The notes under the pieces: model-generated | Seen by the model: only the letters and a program-made list of their open reading frames with translations | What the model was told of the DNA's origin: nothing | Databases searched by the model: none | NCBI RefSeq assembly: GCF_937980635.1 | Contig: NZ_CALJPG010000020.1 | Span: 99,751 to 163,750 of the forward strand | Reading direction: 5' to 3' | Length of the DNA: 64,000 nt | DNA from: an uncultured Campylobacter sp. | GTDB lineage: Bacteria; Campylobacterota; Campylobacteria; Campylobacterales; Campylobacteraceae | Position numbers and translations under genes: made by a program | In this document: one piece after another, positions 55,580 to 64,000 of the stretch | Layout of the letters: the number at the start of each line of letters is the position of its first letter | Position numbering within the stretch: position 1 is the stretch's first letter

Positions 55580-57046
55580 TCAAAATAGCGCCTCGTCCAT
55601 CTCCGCGGGCTTTGGCAGCCCCATTAGTTTTAGCACGGTCGCTGCGACGTTGCTAAGCCCAAGTCCGCTTTTTAGTTCACGCACGCCGCGTCCCAGCACG
55701 AAGCAAAATACGTCAAAGGTCGTGTGGTTGGTTAAAATTTCGCCGTCAGCGTCTCGCATCGCCTCGCAGTTGCCGTGATCGCTAATCTGCACGTAGGCGT
55801 AATCGTGCGCCTTCGCCGCGTTTAAAATTTTACCGATGCACTCATCCACCGCCTCGACCGCCTTTACCGCGGCGTCGTAGTTGCCCGTGTGGCCAACCAT
55901 ATCGCCGTTTGCGAAATTTACGACGATGAAATCGATCCCCGCTTTGATACCGCGGATCACCGAGTTGCACACCGCTGGCGCGCTCATCTGCGGCTGCTCG
56001 TCGTAGGTTTTTACTTTGGGGCTTGGGATCAGCACGCGAATTTCGTTCGGCAGCGGCTCCTCAACGCCGCCGTTAAAGAAAAACGTCACGTGGGCGTATT
56101 TTTCGGTCTCGGCGGTGTGAAGCTGCGTAAGACCGGCTTCTGCGATCACTTCGCAAAGCGTGTTTTTTAGCACGGGCTTCTCAAAAAGCAGTGGAAATTT
56201 AAAGCTCGCGTCGTATTCGCTCATCGTGATTAAATTTTGCACGACGAGCTTTCGCTTGAATTCGCTAAAGCTCTCATCGCCCAAAGCCGCGCAAAGCTCT
56301 CTAGCGCGATCGTTTCTAAAATTTATAAAAATCACTCCGTCATCCGCGCCGATACCGCCAAAGCCATTAAAGCTCGCAGGCTCGATAAATTCGTCGCTCA
56401 TGCCGTGCTCGTAGCTTTGCAGTATATACTCGATAGGCGAAATTTCAAGTGGCGCCGTCTCACCCATAAGCACGTCGTAAGCGCGCTTTACGCGATCAAA
56501 ACGCTTGTCGCGATCCATAGCGTAAAAGCGCCCGCACACGCTCGCGACTTTAAATTTAGCCTGTAGATGCTTTAAAAATTCCGCTCCGCTGCTAGGCGAA
56601 ACGTCGCGCCCGTCGGTGATAGCGTGCGCCCATGTCTCGCAACCCGCATTCTGCGCTATCTCGCAGATCGCGTCAAAATGGCGCATATGCGAATGCACGC
56701 CGCCGTCGCTGTAAAGCCCTATGACATGCACTCTGCGGCACTTTGAAAGCAGGCTTTGTAGCGCTTCGTTTTTCTCAAGCGAGCCCTCATCAATCGCGCG
56801 ATCGATTTTAACTAGGTTTTGATACAGAATTCTACCGCTTCCGATCGTCATATGCCCTACTTCGCTGTTTCCCATCTGTCCTTGCGGCAAGCCAACGGCA
56901 AGCCCAGAGGTGCGCAGCAGCGTATTGGGCACGTTTTTAAAAAGATAATCATAGGCGGGCTTTTTCGCGTTTGCAAACGCGTTAAATTTATCGCTCGCAT
57001 TAAAGCCGATGCCGTCGGTGATAAGTAAAATCGTCTTTTGCCCCAT
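55580..57046 (-). CDS. gpmI: Phosphoglycerate mutase, cofactor-independent
   Basis: 2,3-bisphosphoglycerate-independent phosphoglycerate mutase, 488 residues, an alkaline phosphatase-superfamily enzyme with two Mn ions. The start has LLITDGIGF with metal Asp, the catalytic Ser is in GNSEVGHMTIGSGR, and later metal sites are VNFANGDMVGHTGN and ISDHGNCEAM. Divergent from mraY. Confidence 0.97.
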   Translation of the reverse strand: MGQKTILLITDGIGFNASDKFNAFANAKKPAYDYLFKNVPNTLLRTSGLAVGLPQGQMGNSEVGHMTIGSGRILYQNLVKIDRAIDEGSLEKNEALQSLLSKCRRVHVIGLYSDGGVHSHMRHFDAICEIAQNAGCETWAHAITDGRDVSPSSGAEFLKHLQAKFKVASVCGRFYAMDRDKRFDRVKRAYDVLMGETAPLEISPIEYILQSYEHGMSDEFIEPASFNGFGGIGADDGVIFINFRNDRARELCAALGDESFSEFKRKLVVQNLITMSEYDASFKFPLLFEKPVLKNTLCEVIAEAGLTQLHTAETEKYAHVTFFFNGGVEEPLPNEIRVLIPSPKVKTYDEQPQMSAPAVCNSVIRGIKAGIDFIVVNFANGDMVGHTGNYDAAVKAVEAVDECIGKILNAAKAHDYAYVQISDHGNCEAMRDADGEILTNHTTFDVFCFVLGRGVRELKSGLGLSNVAATVLKLMGLPKPAEMDEALF

Positions 57047-57244
57047 TTTGGCTCCTAAATTTCATCTAAATTTCGCTGCGCAGGTCTTTTGAGGCGGATC
57101 TGCGGCGCTGTTTTTACGAGCGGCATTATACTTTTTTTTGGCAAATGCGGCAAAATTTCATCCGTCCTAAAAGCTAAATTTTACCTCTTTTATACTAAAA
57201 TGCGCGTTTTCGTATAAAATTTCATAAAATTTAAAAGGCAAACT

Positions 57245-58309
57245 TTGTTTTATTATCTTTACCATCTTACGAATATAAATTTTTTCCAATACATCACCGC
57301 GCGCGCAGGACTTGCGTTTTTTATCGCTTTTTGTTTTTCGGTCTGGGCTATGCCGCGATTTATCCGCTGGGCGCAAAATAGACACGCCGCGCAGCCCATC
57401 TACGAGCTCGCGCCGCAAAACCATCAGAAAAAGAGTAAAACTCCGACGATGGGCGGGCTCGTTTTCGTTACCGCTGCGGTGCTCGCAAGCCTGATGTGCG
57501 CCAAGCTAAACAACGTCTTCGTACTCTGCGGCCTGCTTTGCTTGGTAGGCTTCGGCTATATAGGCTTTAAGGATGATATCTCTAAAATTTTAGGCCGCCA
57601 AAACCACGCAGGTCTTAGCGCGCGGGCTAAATTTGCACTGCAAAATTTCTTGGCGTTTCTGATTGGGGCGACGCTTTATGCTTTTAGCGATCTAGGCGGG
57701 GAATTTTTTGTACCGTTTTTTAAATACCCTCTGCTAAATTTATGGATCTTCGCGCCGCTGTTTTGGACGATCGTAATAAGCGCTAGCTCAAACGCGGTAA
57801 ATTTAACCGACGGCCTGGACGGACTAGCGACCATTCCGTCGGTGTTTTCGCTCTGCACTTTGGGCGTATTTGCCTATCTTTGCGGGCATGCGATCTACTC
57901 GCAATATCTCTTGCTACCGCGCGTCGCGGGCGCAGGCGAGGTCTGCATCATCGCCTCAGCGCTCATCGGCGCGCTGCTTGGGTTTTTGTGGTTTAACTGC
58001 TACCCCGCCGAAGTCTTTATGGGCGATAGCGGCAGCCTGAGCGTAGGCGCGTTTTTAGGATACTGCGCGGTCATCACGAAGAATGAAATTTTACTCATAA
58101 TGATCGGCTTTGTCTTCGTCATCGAAACGCTCAGCGTGATCTTGCAGGTAGGCAGCTTTAAAATTTTTAAACGCAGAATTTTCCTTATGGCGCCTATACA
58201 TCACCATTTCGAGCTTAAAGGCTGGGTCGAAAATAAAATCATCATCCGATTTTGGATCATCGCGCTGATCGCAAATATCATAGCGCTGACGTCGCTGAAA
58301 CTGAGATAA
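57245..58309 (+). CDS. mraY: Phospho-MurNAc-pentapeptide transferase MraY
   Basis: Integral membrane enzyme, 354 residues with about 10 helices, making lipid I for peptidoglycan. Key motifs: MGGLVFV, NAVNLTDGLDGLAT, FMGDSGSLSVGAFLG and the MAPIHHHFELKGW loop. The start is TTG at 57245 with AAAAGG 6 bases before, matching the family N-terminus. A TATAAAAT box lies about 25 bases upstream. Confidence 0.97.
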   Translation: MFYYLYHLTNINFFQYITARAGLAFFIAFCFSVWAMPRFIRWAQNRHAAQPIYELAPQNHQKKSKTPTMGGLVFVTAAVLASLMCAKLNNVFVLCGLLCLVGFGYIGFKDDISKILGRQNHAGLSARAKFALQNFLAFLIGATLYAFSDLGGEFFVPFFKYPLLNLWIFAPLFWTIVISASSNAVNLTDGLDGLATIPSVFSLCTLGVFAYLCGHAIYSQYLLLPRVAGAGEVCIIASALIGALLGFLWFNCYPAEVFMGDSGSLSVGAFLGYCAVITKNEILLIMIGFVFVIETLSVILQVGSFKIFKRRIFLMAPIHHHFELKGWVENKIIIRFWIIALIANIIALTSLKLR

Positions 58310-58310
58310 A

Positions 58311-58427
58311 ATGCGAGCGCAAATTGAACCCGACTTCGAAACGGCGCGCGAAAGATACGGCGAAATTGCCGGGCTTAGCGCGGACGAGATAACTCAAATT
58401 TCATGGGGCAAAAGGGGAGAAAAATGA
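58311..58427 (+). CDS. Possible 38-residue protein between mraY and murD
   Basis: Reading frame from an ATG one base after the mraY stop to a TGA that overlaps the murD ATG (ATGA). The peptide is charged and soluble (includes DFETARERYGEIAGLSADEI). The perfect packing on both sides suggests translation, if only to couple mraY to murD. No homologue known to me; no ribosome site other than the end of mraY. Confidence 0.42.
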   Translation: MRAQIEPDFETARERYGEIAGLSADEITQISWGKRGEK

Positions 58428-59902
58428 AAAAATCGCTATTTGGCTACGGACTTACGACCAAAGCGATCGCCGAGCGCTATCGCGACGAAGGCGGCTGGGA
58501 CATATACGACGATAAATTTGAAATTTCTTCGGGCGCGCCGAAGCTGGATGAGTTCGGCAACGCGCTTTTAAACCCGAGCGAGTTCGATCCCGCCGCAAGC
58601 GAGCTTGAAATCCCAAGTCCGGGCTTTCCGCCGTATCACGAGCTGGTGCGAAAGGCACGGAATTTAATCAGCGAATACGATTATTTTGATGATTACAAAG
58701 GCCTTAAAATTTGGATCAGCGGCACGAACGGCAAGACCACGACGACGAAGATGATGCAGCACCTACTCGAGCGATACGGCTCGCAAATGGGCGGCAACGT
58801 GGGCGTCCCGCTTGCAAAGCTTGATAAAAGCGCCAAAATTTGGGTGCTGGAGACGAGCTCGTTTACGCTGCACTACACCAAGCACGCGCGCCCCGACATC
58901 TACGTGCTGCTTGCGATCACGCCCGATCATCTCAGCTGGCACGGCGATTTCGCGGAGTATGAGCGTGCCAAACTCTCGCCCCTGATAGCGATGCGCGAAG
59001 GCTCCGTGGCGCTGATCCCGCGCGCCTACGAAAGCTCCGCCGCCGCGCAAAACAGCCTAGCCCGCGTGATCTGCTACGAGGACGAAGCGGATCTGGCGCA
59101 AAAATTCGGCATCGATTTAGGCGAGATAAAATTCCGAACTCCGTTTTTGATCGATGCGCTTTTGGCGCTGTGCGTGGAGAAAATTTTATTCGACAGATGC
59201 GACGCCATGCGACTAAACAACTTCGTGATCGAGGGTAATAAACTCGAGGAGTTTACCGACGCGCGCGGCAGGCTCTGGGTCAATGACACGAAGGCCACCA
59301 ACATCGATGCGTGTGCGCAGGCGCTGAAGCGCTACTCGGGGCGCAAAATACATCTGATCCTAGGCGGCGACGATAAAGGCGTGGATCTGCACCCGCTTTT
59401 TGCGGAGTTTAAAAAATACGATCTGCAAATTTACGCGATCGGCTCAAACACCGATAAAATCGTGCTTTTGTGCGACGAATACAAAATTCCTTGCGTGCGC
59501 TGCGAAATTTTACAAACGGCGGTGAGCGAAATTTCGAAGCGGTATCGAGATGCGGACTTTAAAAAAAGCGGCGCGAGCGAATTGAAAGTACAAAATTTAG
59601 GCGCGGATGACGGATGCAACGGCGGTAAGGCGAAAGAAAACGCAAAGATCGGCGAGAATACGCCGCATAAAGGCGGCGGCTCATCTGCCGTAAACGACGA
59701 CGCCTCTTCGCCGAAACGCCGCGCAAACGACGGTGAAACTCGGAATTCGCAGAATTCTAAAAATTTCGAAAATTTTAAAAATTCCATAAATTCTGCGAGC
59801 GAAATAGCGCTGTTAAGCCCTGCATGTGCCAGTTTGGATCAATTTAAAAGCTACGCTGAACGCGGTGAGCTATTTAAAAAACAAGTCGCACAACTCGGAT
59901 AG
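58424..59902 (+). CDS. murD: UDP-MurNAc-L-Ala:D-Glu ligase MurD with C-terminal insertion
   Basis: Mur ligase, 492 residues, adding D-Glu to UDP-MurNAc-L-Ala. The ATP site is WISGTNGKTTTTKMMQHLL, the Mur signature is ITPDHLSWHGDFAEYERAK, then WVNDTKATNIDAC and LILGGDDKGVDL. The C-terminal domain is split by about 80 residues (encoded at 59558-59797), a Gly/Asn/Ser-rich stretch, before the normal end ALLSPACASLDQFKSYAERG. The start at 58424 has GGGGAG 4 bases away; an ATG seven codons earlier is less likely. The family is usually about 400-450 residues. Confidence 0.95.
   Translation: MKKSLFGYGLTTKAIAERYRDEGGWDIYDDKFEISSGAPKLDEFGNALLNPSEFDPAASELEIPSPGFPPYHELVRKARNLISEYDYFDDYKGLKIWISGTNGKTTTTKMMQHLLERYGSQMGGNVGVPLAKLDKSAKIWVLETSSFTLHYTKHARPDIYVLLAITPDHLSWHGDFAEYERAKLSPLIAMREGSVALIPRAYESSAAAQNSLARVICYEDEADLAQKFGIDLGEIKFRTPFLIDALLALCVEKILFDRCDAMRLNNFVIEGNKLEEFTDARGRLWVNDTKATNIDACAQALKRYSGRKIHLILGGDDKGVDLHPLFAEFKKYDLQIYAIGSNTDKIVLLCDEYKIPCVRCEILQTAVSEISKRYRDADFKKSGASELKVQNLGADDGCNGGKAKENAKIGENTPHKGGGSSAVNDDASSPKRRANDGETRNSQNSKNFENFKNSINSASEIALLSPACASLDQFKSYAERGELFKKQVAQLG
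59558..59797 (+). repeat. Asn/Ser-rich coding tract in murD
   Basis: About 240 bases inserted before the last conserved MurD motif. The second half repeats AATTC-based words, read RNSQNSKNFENFKNSINSA. Here the gene is on the plus strand, yet the same Asn-Ser reading frame is used. Confidence 0.7.
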
Positions 59903-60451
59903 ATAAGCATATCAAGTTTAGATGGATCAGGTCGAGCCTTTATTAATACAATTTGCAATCGTATTTAAAATTTCAACGCTTCTGATGCGTGGATATCTAA
60001 ATAAATTTAACCCCGAAGTAAACATCCCCATGTCACACTATTAGCTCGAGCACAATGTTTATAAAGATGCTTCGTCAAGTCCAAATTAAAGCCAATTTTC
60101 GATGCTAAATTTAACCAATCGCAGCTATCGCCCATTATGCGCGCAAATTTAAAACGATGCAGCGATTCTTTGGCGCAAATTTATCTACTTTGCACAGCCT
60201 AAAACCAAGCGTACAATTTGCAAAGTCGGCTAAATAGTAAAATTTTATACCACTTTGCTTTTTAGATCGATAGCCCTTTTTGATTATTGCAAATTGCTGC
60301 ACAAGCAATATTTTTTGCTACTGAAATTTAAAAAATTTTAGCTGAGTAAATTTGGCTGTTTTCGAGCGCAACGTGCAAAAATCTAGCGAAAATCAAGGAT
60401 TTTAACCGAGATTTAAGTATTGCATGGCTAAAATTACTTTTCTTTTTCGGT
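59903..60451. other. Non-coding stretch before tRNA-Phe
   Basis: About 550 AT-rich bases with no gene, hairpin or RNA I can support. Confidence 0.5.
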
Positions 60452-60527
60452 GGTTGGATAGCTCAGTCGGTAGAGCAGCAGACTGAAAATCTGCGTGTCG
60501 GCAGTTCGATTCTGCCTCTAACCACCA
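60452..60527 (+). tRNA. tRNA-Phe (GAA)
   Basis: Seventy-six bases folding as a full cloverleaf: acceptor GGTTGGA/TCTAACC with one G-T pair, D-arm with AGCTCAGTCGGTAGAGCA, anticodon loop CTGAAAA (anticodon GAA), T-arm GGCAGTTCGATTCTGCC, and encoded CCA. The 3' end adjoins an integrase remnant. Confidence 0.96.
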
Positions 60528-60712
60528 TTAAGTCTTTTCTTTTTACTTTCATTTAATTCCGATATATAGGTGCTTACTTCATATTTAGATTACTTTTCTT
60601 TCTTGTTATTTTTGTTTGTAATATAACTATTTCTGAAAAAAATAAGGATCTTATTAGGGGCTTTTTCGCATTATAAGCTCACGCTACCATTAATATTAAT
60701 AAGGAGCATTCA

Positions 60713-61095
60713 ATGGCTAACGTATCAAGTGCAAATTTAACCGATAAAGATATTAGGGGTTTAGAATTTTAAAGATCGAATGCATTTTAAAGTTATAGGT
60801 AATCCGAAAGAGCTTTATGTATGTCTCTCCCAAAGGGCTAAAGACCTTTAAAATCAGACTTAGAAAAGACGACAAAGATACTTACTACTAAGACGCTTAG
60901 CGAATTCCGCCCGGGTATCTACTCCGTAGCAGATGCACGCAAGGATGCCAACGCCCTTCTAGCTCAACTATCACAAGGCAAGGAGCTAAACGTAATCTTA
61001 GGCAAATCGGATAAGTATAAATCCAAAAACTTGTTTGACGAATTTATAAAAATAAAACTTATATCAATCGTAATAATACTAGCATTTAAATAGGG
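60713..61095 (+). pseudogene. Decayed tyrosine integrase (N-terminal domain)
   Basis: A ribosome site AAGGAG and ATG at 60713 open a frame that stops after MANVSSANLTDKDIRGLEF. Downstream, in shifting frames, come FKVIGNPKELYVC, SPKGLKTFKIRLRKDDKDTY, then SEFRPGIYSVADARKDANAL and AQLSQGKELNVILGKSDKYK. This order fits the DUF4102-type N-terminal arm-binding domain of P4-like integrases. At least three frameshifts or stops and a missing catalytic domain make it a pseudogene. Lying 186 bases past tRNA-Phe, it marks an old integration. Confidence 0.75.
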
Positions 61096-61582
61096 TAAAA
61101 TTTGCTTTAAATCTATCTCTTGTGGTCTTTTTAGCCGCTACGCCATACGCTTTGCGGTCAGATAAACCCACTGCCGCTTCTGCAAAATTGCCGCCCTAAA
61201 CCGCTATGATTTCTTATGGCTTGACTTTAGCCTACACGATTTCTAGGCATTAGCTTAAACGCGTCGGTAATCGATTTGCCGATACCTTGCTGTAGTTCGG
61301 AGGTCTTTGGGGTAATTTTAGTTCTGCTTAAAAGTAGTGAGATTGAAATTTATGAGAAATCAGGGATTTACACCTTAAAATTCTAAAAAATATCGGCTCA
61401 CCGTACCATAAAATAAAATCGCATCCGCAAGTTTAAATCGAACTGGAGGCTATAAATTTACGGCTGAATTTATAGCAAGTTACATTTACAGAATATGGAC
61501 TAAATCTATGCATTTGCTACCCAACCCTTGCATTCGTCTCAAGCGCTAGACTTGTAGAATAATGAGCTAAGGTCGGGAGAAA
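61096..61582. other. Decayed stretch with coding-like fragments
   Basis: No intact gene. On the minus strand, fragments in different frames read KITPKTSELQQGIGKSITDA and AEAAVGLSDRKAYGVAAKKT (about 61320 down to 61085), which look like remains of a mobile-element protein. Not assigned to a family. Confidence 0.4.
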
Positions 61583-62083
61583 TTACTCCCCCCTCCCCTT
61601 CTTGCCCTTCTTACCTTTAGCCTTAGACGATCCCTCTTCTTTAGCTTCGTCTTTCATCTTAGCCGTAGAGTTTTTTACTTTACCATCCTCATTCATAGCC
61701 TTATCCATGCTATCATCCATTTTCTCTTGCATCTTTTCTGATTTGGCATTTGCTTTAGCTTTAGAAGATTTGACGGTATCTTTGGCTTTTTTGCTTGCTT
61801 TTTTCTTGGCAGATTTTAGATCACTAATGTCGGTCTGTCCGCTTACGGCAAGATCGTCCTTAATGGCTTCGAATCTCTTATCGCCTATGCCTTTAATGTT
61901 TTTGATATCCTCGATATCTTTAAATTTATTATCCTTGCGGTAATCTATGATAGCTTCCGCTTTTGCTTCTCCAATGCCCGGAAGCGCCATAAGCTCTTCT
62001 TTACTTGCTGTGTTTAAATTTACGGCTGCCAACATAAAAGCAGGAAGAGATAGAAATAGTGCGGATTTAAATAGGTTTTTCAT
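61583..62083 (-). CDS. ComEA-like helix-hairpin-helix protein with long charged tail
   Basis: Secreted protein of 166 residues. Signal peptide about 1-19 (ALFLSLPAFMLAA), then a ComEA-type HhH domain (VNLNTASKEELMALPGIGEA and IEDIKNIKGIGDKRFEAI) for non-specific DNA binding, as in natural transformation. After residue 85 comes a Lys/Ala/Glu/Ser-rich tail (KKKASKKAKDTVKSSKAKAN ... GKKGKKGRGE). The usual Campylobacter homologue is only the HhH part (about 80 residues), so the tail doubles the length. It may help bind DNA or the wall. Confidence 0.85.
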   Translation of the reverse strand: MKNLFKSALFLSLPAFMLAAVNLNTASKEELMALPGIGEAKAEAIIDYRKDNKFKDIEDIKNIKGIGDKRFEAIKDDLAVSGQTDISDLKSAKKKASKKAKDTVKSSKAKANAKSEKMQEKMDDSMDKAMNEDGKVKNSTAKMKDEAKEEGSSKAKGKKGKKGRGE

Positions 62084-63144
62084 TGAAAAGTCCTTTTAAG
62101 TTGAGATATTTGTATTGCCAAATAAAACGTTTATTAGCATTGAGAGCTTTTGCATACCTATCCCGTGCCAGTGCTAGAAAAGGAATGCGCCCATATGCTA
62201 TTACGCTACCTTGCAATACGGTAAGGATTATATTTGCAGCGGGCTTAAAGGGAGATAAATTTAAGAGATATATTGAAATTTTATCTGCTTCGATCGTTTT
62301 ATTAAATAAATACGTTAAATTTTAGCTTAATCTTAAAAAGCAGATAGGCGCGGATAAAGCTAGATATATTAAATTAAACCGCAAGCATTGAAACTGGATT
62401 TGGATTTAAATCATGTAAAAGGCTAAGCGGCGGTATTTATGAAATTTAACCCTACCTTGCTGCGCACGGAGACTTTTTACGTGCGAGACTATATACAATA
62501 CGGCGACGGGATGCTGGTGTTATGAAAGGCAAGGATACTTTACATGCAAGGCCAGGCAGGCGATATTAATAAAAATTTAGCTGCATCAATTATAAAGCTT
62601 TCTTTTTGAGGACATGCTTTTTCTAAACTGATTTTTTATGGGACGTTTCATTATATTAAGTAACAGCGCTTGCCAAGCTTTATTTGGCATCTAGTTTAAA
62701 TCATACGAAAGCCTTATAAGTTGCCGGTGGCTTTATAATTTAGATATAAAAGCGCGGTAATGTATTAAAAAACGAACGAACGTATAAATCATAAATGAGG
62801 CTCGTAGAGGTTAGAAATAAAGATCGCGCCATAGAAGCTAAAAAGCAAACGCAACAGATAGTATTAAAAAACAATACGAACGAGCAAATATTATAGAGAA
62901 AAATTTCAATCCGTATCATTTTTCACTCAATATAAGTCAAATTTAATGCAGAGTATTGAGATTTTGTATTGATGGAGGGCTAGATTTAAAATTTGTATTT
63001 GCAGAAGGTTCTAAAATCCTAAGAAGGCTATAGAATTTTAAATTTATCAAGCAATATTTATTGGCTAAAAGAAGCGATAAACTAAAGACACCGGAGTAGA
63101 ATTTAAATTGAAAATTGTATGGAAAGTTATGGAATTCTAACAAA
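62084..63144. other. Non-coding stretch before the 5S gene
   Basis: About 1060 AT-rich bases with no supported gene. Short frames exist (29 codons at about 62440 and 33 codons at 62795-62896, both without a good ribosome site). The texture suits decayed DNA from the tRNA-Phe insertion. Confidence 0.5.
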
Positions 63145-63260
63145 GCCTGCAGCGACCTACTTTCCCCGTCCGAGTAACGGATAGTATCATCAGCCAGGAC
63201 GAGCTTAGCTTCTTGGTTCGAGATGGAGCAAGGCGTTTCCTCGTCTGTATAGCCACAGGC
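63145..63260 (-). rRNA. rrf: 5S ribosomal RNA
   Basis: About 116 bases on the minus strand. The ends pair GCCTG with CAGGC, and the conserved core GAGGAAACGCC, CCATCTCGAACC, AGCTAAGC and GGTCGCTGC is seen on the minus strand. End positions are good to a few bases. Confidence 0.93.
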
Positions 63261-63677
63261 AGTGTTAAATAAGGGATTGCTTTTATTGTTTGATAGTAAT
63301 ATTATATACTGCGAATACCTTACGAGCTTTAACCGCGTAGCATAGGAGCTTTACTCGTTCCTGTCTGTTCGCCTTATATTAAAAATACTTCGTAATCTAA
63401 TTTGTATTAATCGTAGATTACGGATATCTTTTATAATCTCTTATTTAACACTGCGTTCATCGTTAAAGTCAGATCTTGTTTTATAAAAACAAAGGTTGAT
63501 AAGGCATAGTAAAAATTTACTATTTCGAATTGAGAACTAATTTTTTGCTAGGCGAGGCAAACGAGCAAAGACGAGGGAGCATACGTATGGTATGTGACCG
63601 AAGTCTGCAGCGAAGTTTAACGAAGCATAGTGAAAAATTAGGAATCAATTTTATCCTTAACAAGGAAGTAATGCTTA
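63261..63677. other. 23S-5S spacer
   Basis: About 415 bases without a tRNA. It holds an imperfect inverted repeat (CTAATTTTTTGC near 63537 with GTGAAAAATTAG near 63630), perhaps a processing hairpin, around GC-richer DNA. Confidence 0.5.

Positions 63678-64000
<323 letters not shown>

Noticed and set aside
62083..62325. An 80-codon plus-strand frame divergent from the ComEA-like gene
   Set aside because: Its start overlaps the other gene's start codon, there is no ribosome site and the protein looks random.
62795..62896. A 33-codon plus-strand frame (MRLVEVRNKDRAIEAKKQ...)
   Set aside because: Reasonable amino-acid make-up but no ribosome site and no neighbour to support it.

Overview
The window reads as chromosome from a Campylobacter with mid-range base composition. 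The protein sequences and gene order match the genus closely: a pgl N-glycosylation locus, gapA-pgk-tpiA-fabI, rny / formyl-THF ligase / thioredoxin-like lipoprotein / ftsY / radA, fabG-acpP-fabF-accA, and gpmI divergent from mraY-murD. The base composition and oral-type gene repertoire suggest a C. gracilis-like species; the genus is secure, the species is a guess. AT-rich words such as AAATTTTAAAATTT punctuate both intergenic and coding DNA.

Positions 1-16973 hold a minus-strand N-glycosylation (pgl) operon read from gne toward pglF. The bacillosamine pathway (pglF, E, D, C), PglA, the oligosaccharyltransferase PglB and PglJ are clear. The distal part differs from the C. jejuni plan: there are two PglH-like transferases and a GT2 enzyme, the ABC flippase PglK is absent and a Wzx-type flippase sits in its place, and a polysaccharide pyruvyltransferase plus an Fe-S F420-hydrogenase-beta-like protein are added. 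This predicts a longer, possibly pyruvylated N-glycan. Positions 17027-19235 encode an exported ATP-dependent DNA ligase and a PolB-type 3'-5' exonuclease.

Positions 19852-23890 are fabI and the lower glycolysis genes. From 24034 to 27980 lies a small accessory stretch: a MliC-like lysozyme-inhibitor lipoprotein, a small protein with an LGCxCGxxxCW motif, a barnase/barstar toxin-immunity pair behind a dedA gene, and a SYLF-domain protein. Positions 27991-36626 carry rny, formyl-THF cyclo-ligase, a thioredoxin-like lipoprotein, ftsY, a DUF1963-like protein, brnQ and radA. Positions 37374-45743 are mixed: a membrane protein, three same-length solute-binding proteins without a transporter, ung, a DJ-1 family protein, thyX and, at 45502-45743, an EexN-like lipoprotein gene whose signal peptide is cut by an 8-base G tract (a probable phase-variable OFF state).

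Positions 45913-49405 hold two paralogous NSS symporters flanking about 800 bases of degenerate palindromic repeats. They are followed by a frameshifted AT-rich membrane-anchored gene, then rho, the fatty-acid genes, gpmI, mraY, a tiny coupled reading frame and murD. The right end has tRNA-Phe with a decayed integrase beside it, a ComEA-like protein with an unusually long basic tail, a 5S rRNA gene and the 3' part of a 23S gene (rRNA operon on the minus strand).

The most striking window-wide pattern is that several unrelated proteins (PglB, a GT2 enzyme, the Fe-S protein, the exonuclease, MurD, and less purely the barnase and the DUF1963-like protein) carry long Asn/Ser/Ala-rich insertions. 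The DNA of these insertions is built from short units around AAAATTCYGC, which resemble the palindromic repeats in the intergenic DNA.
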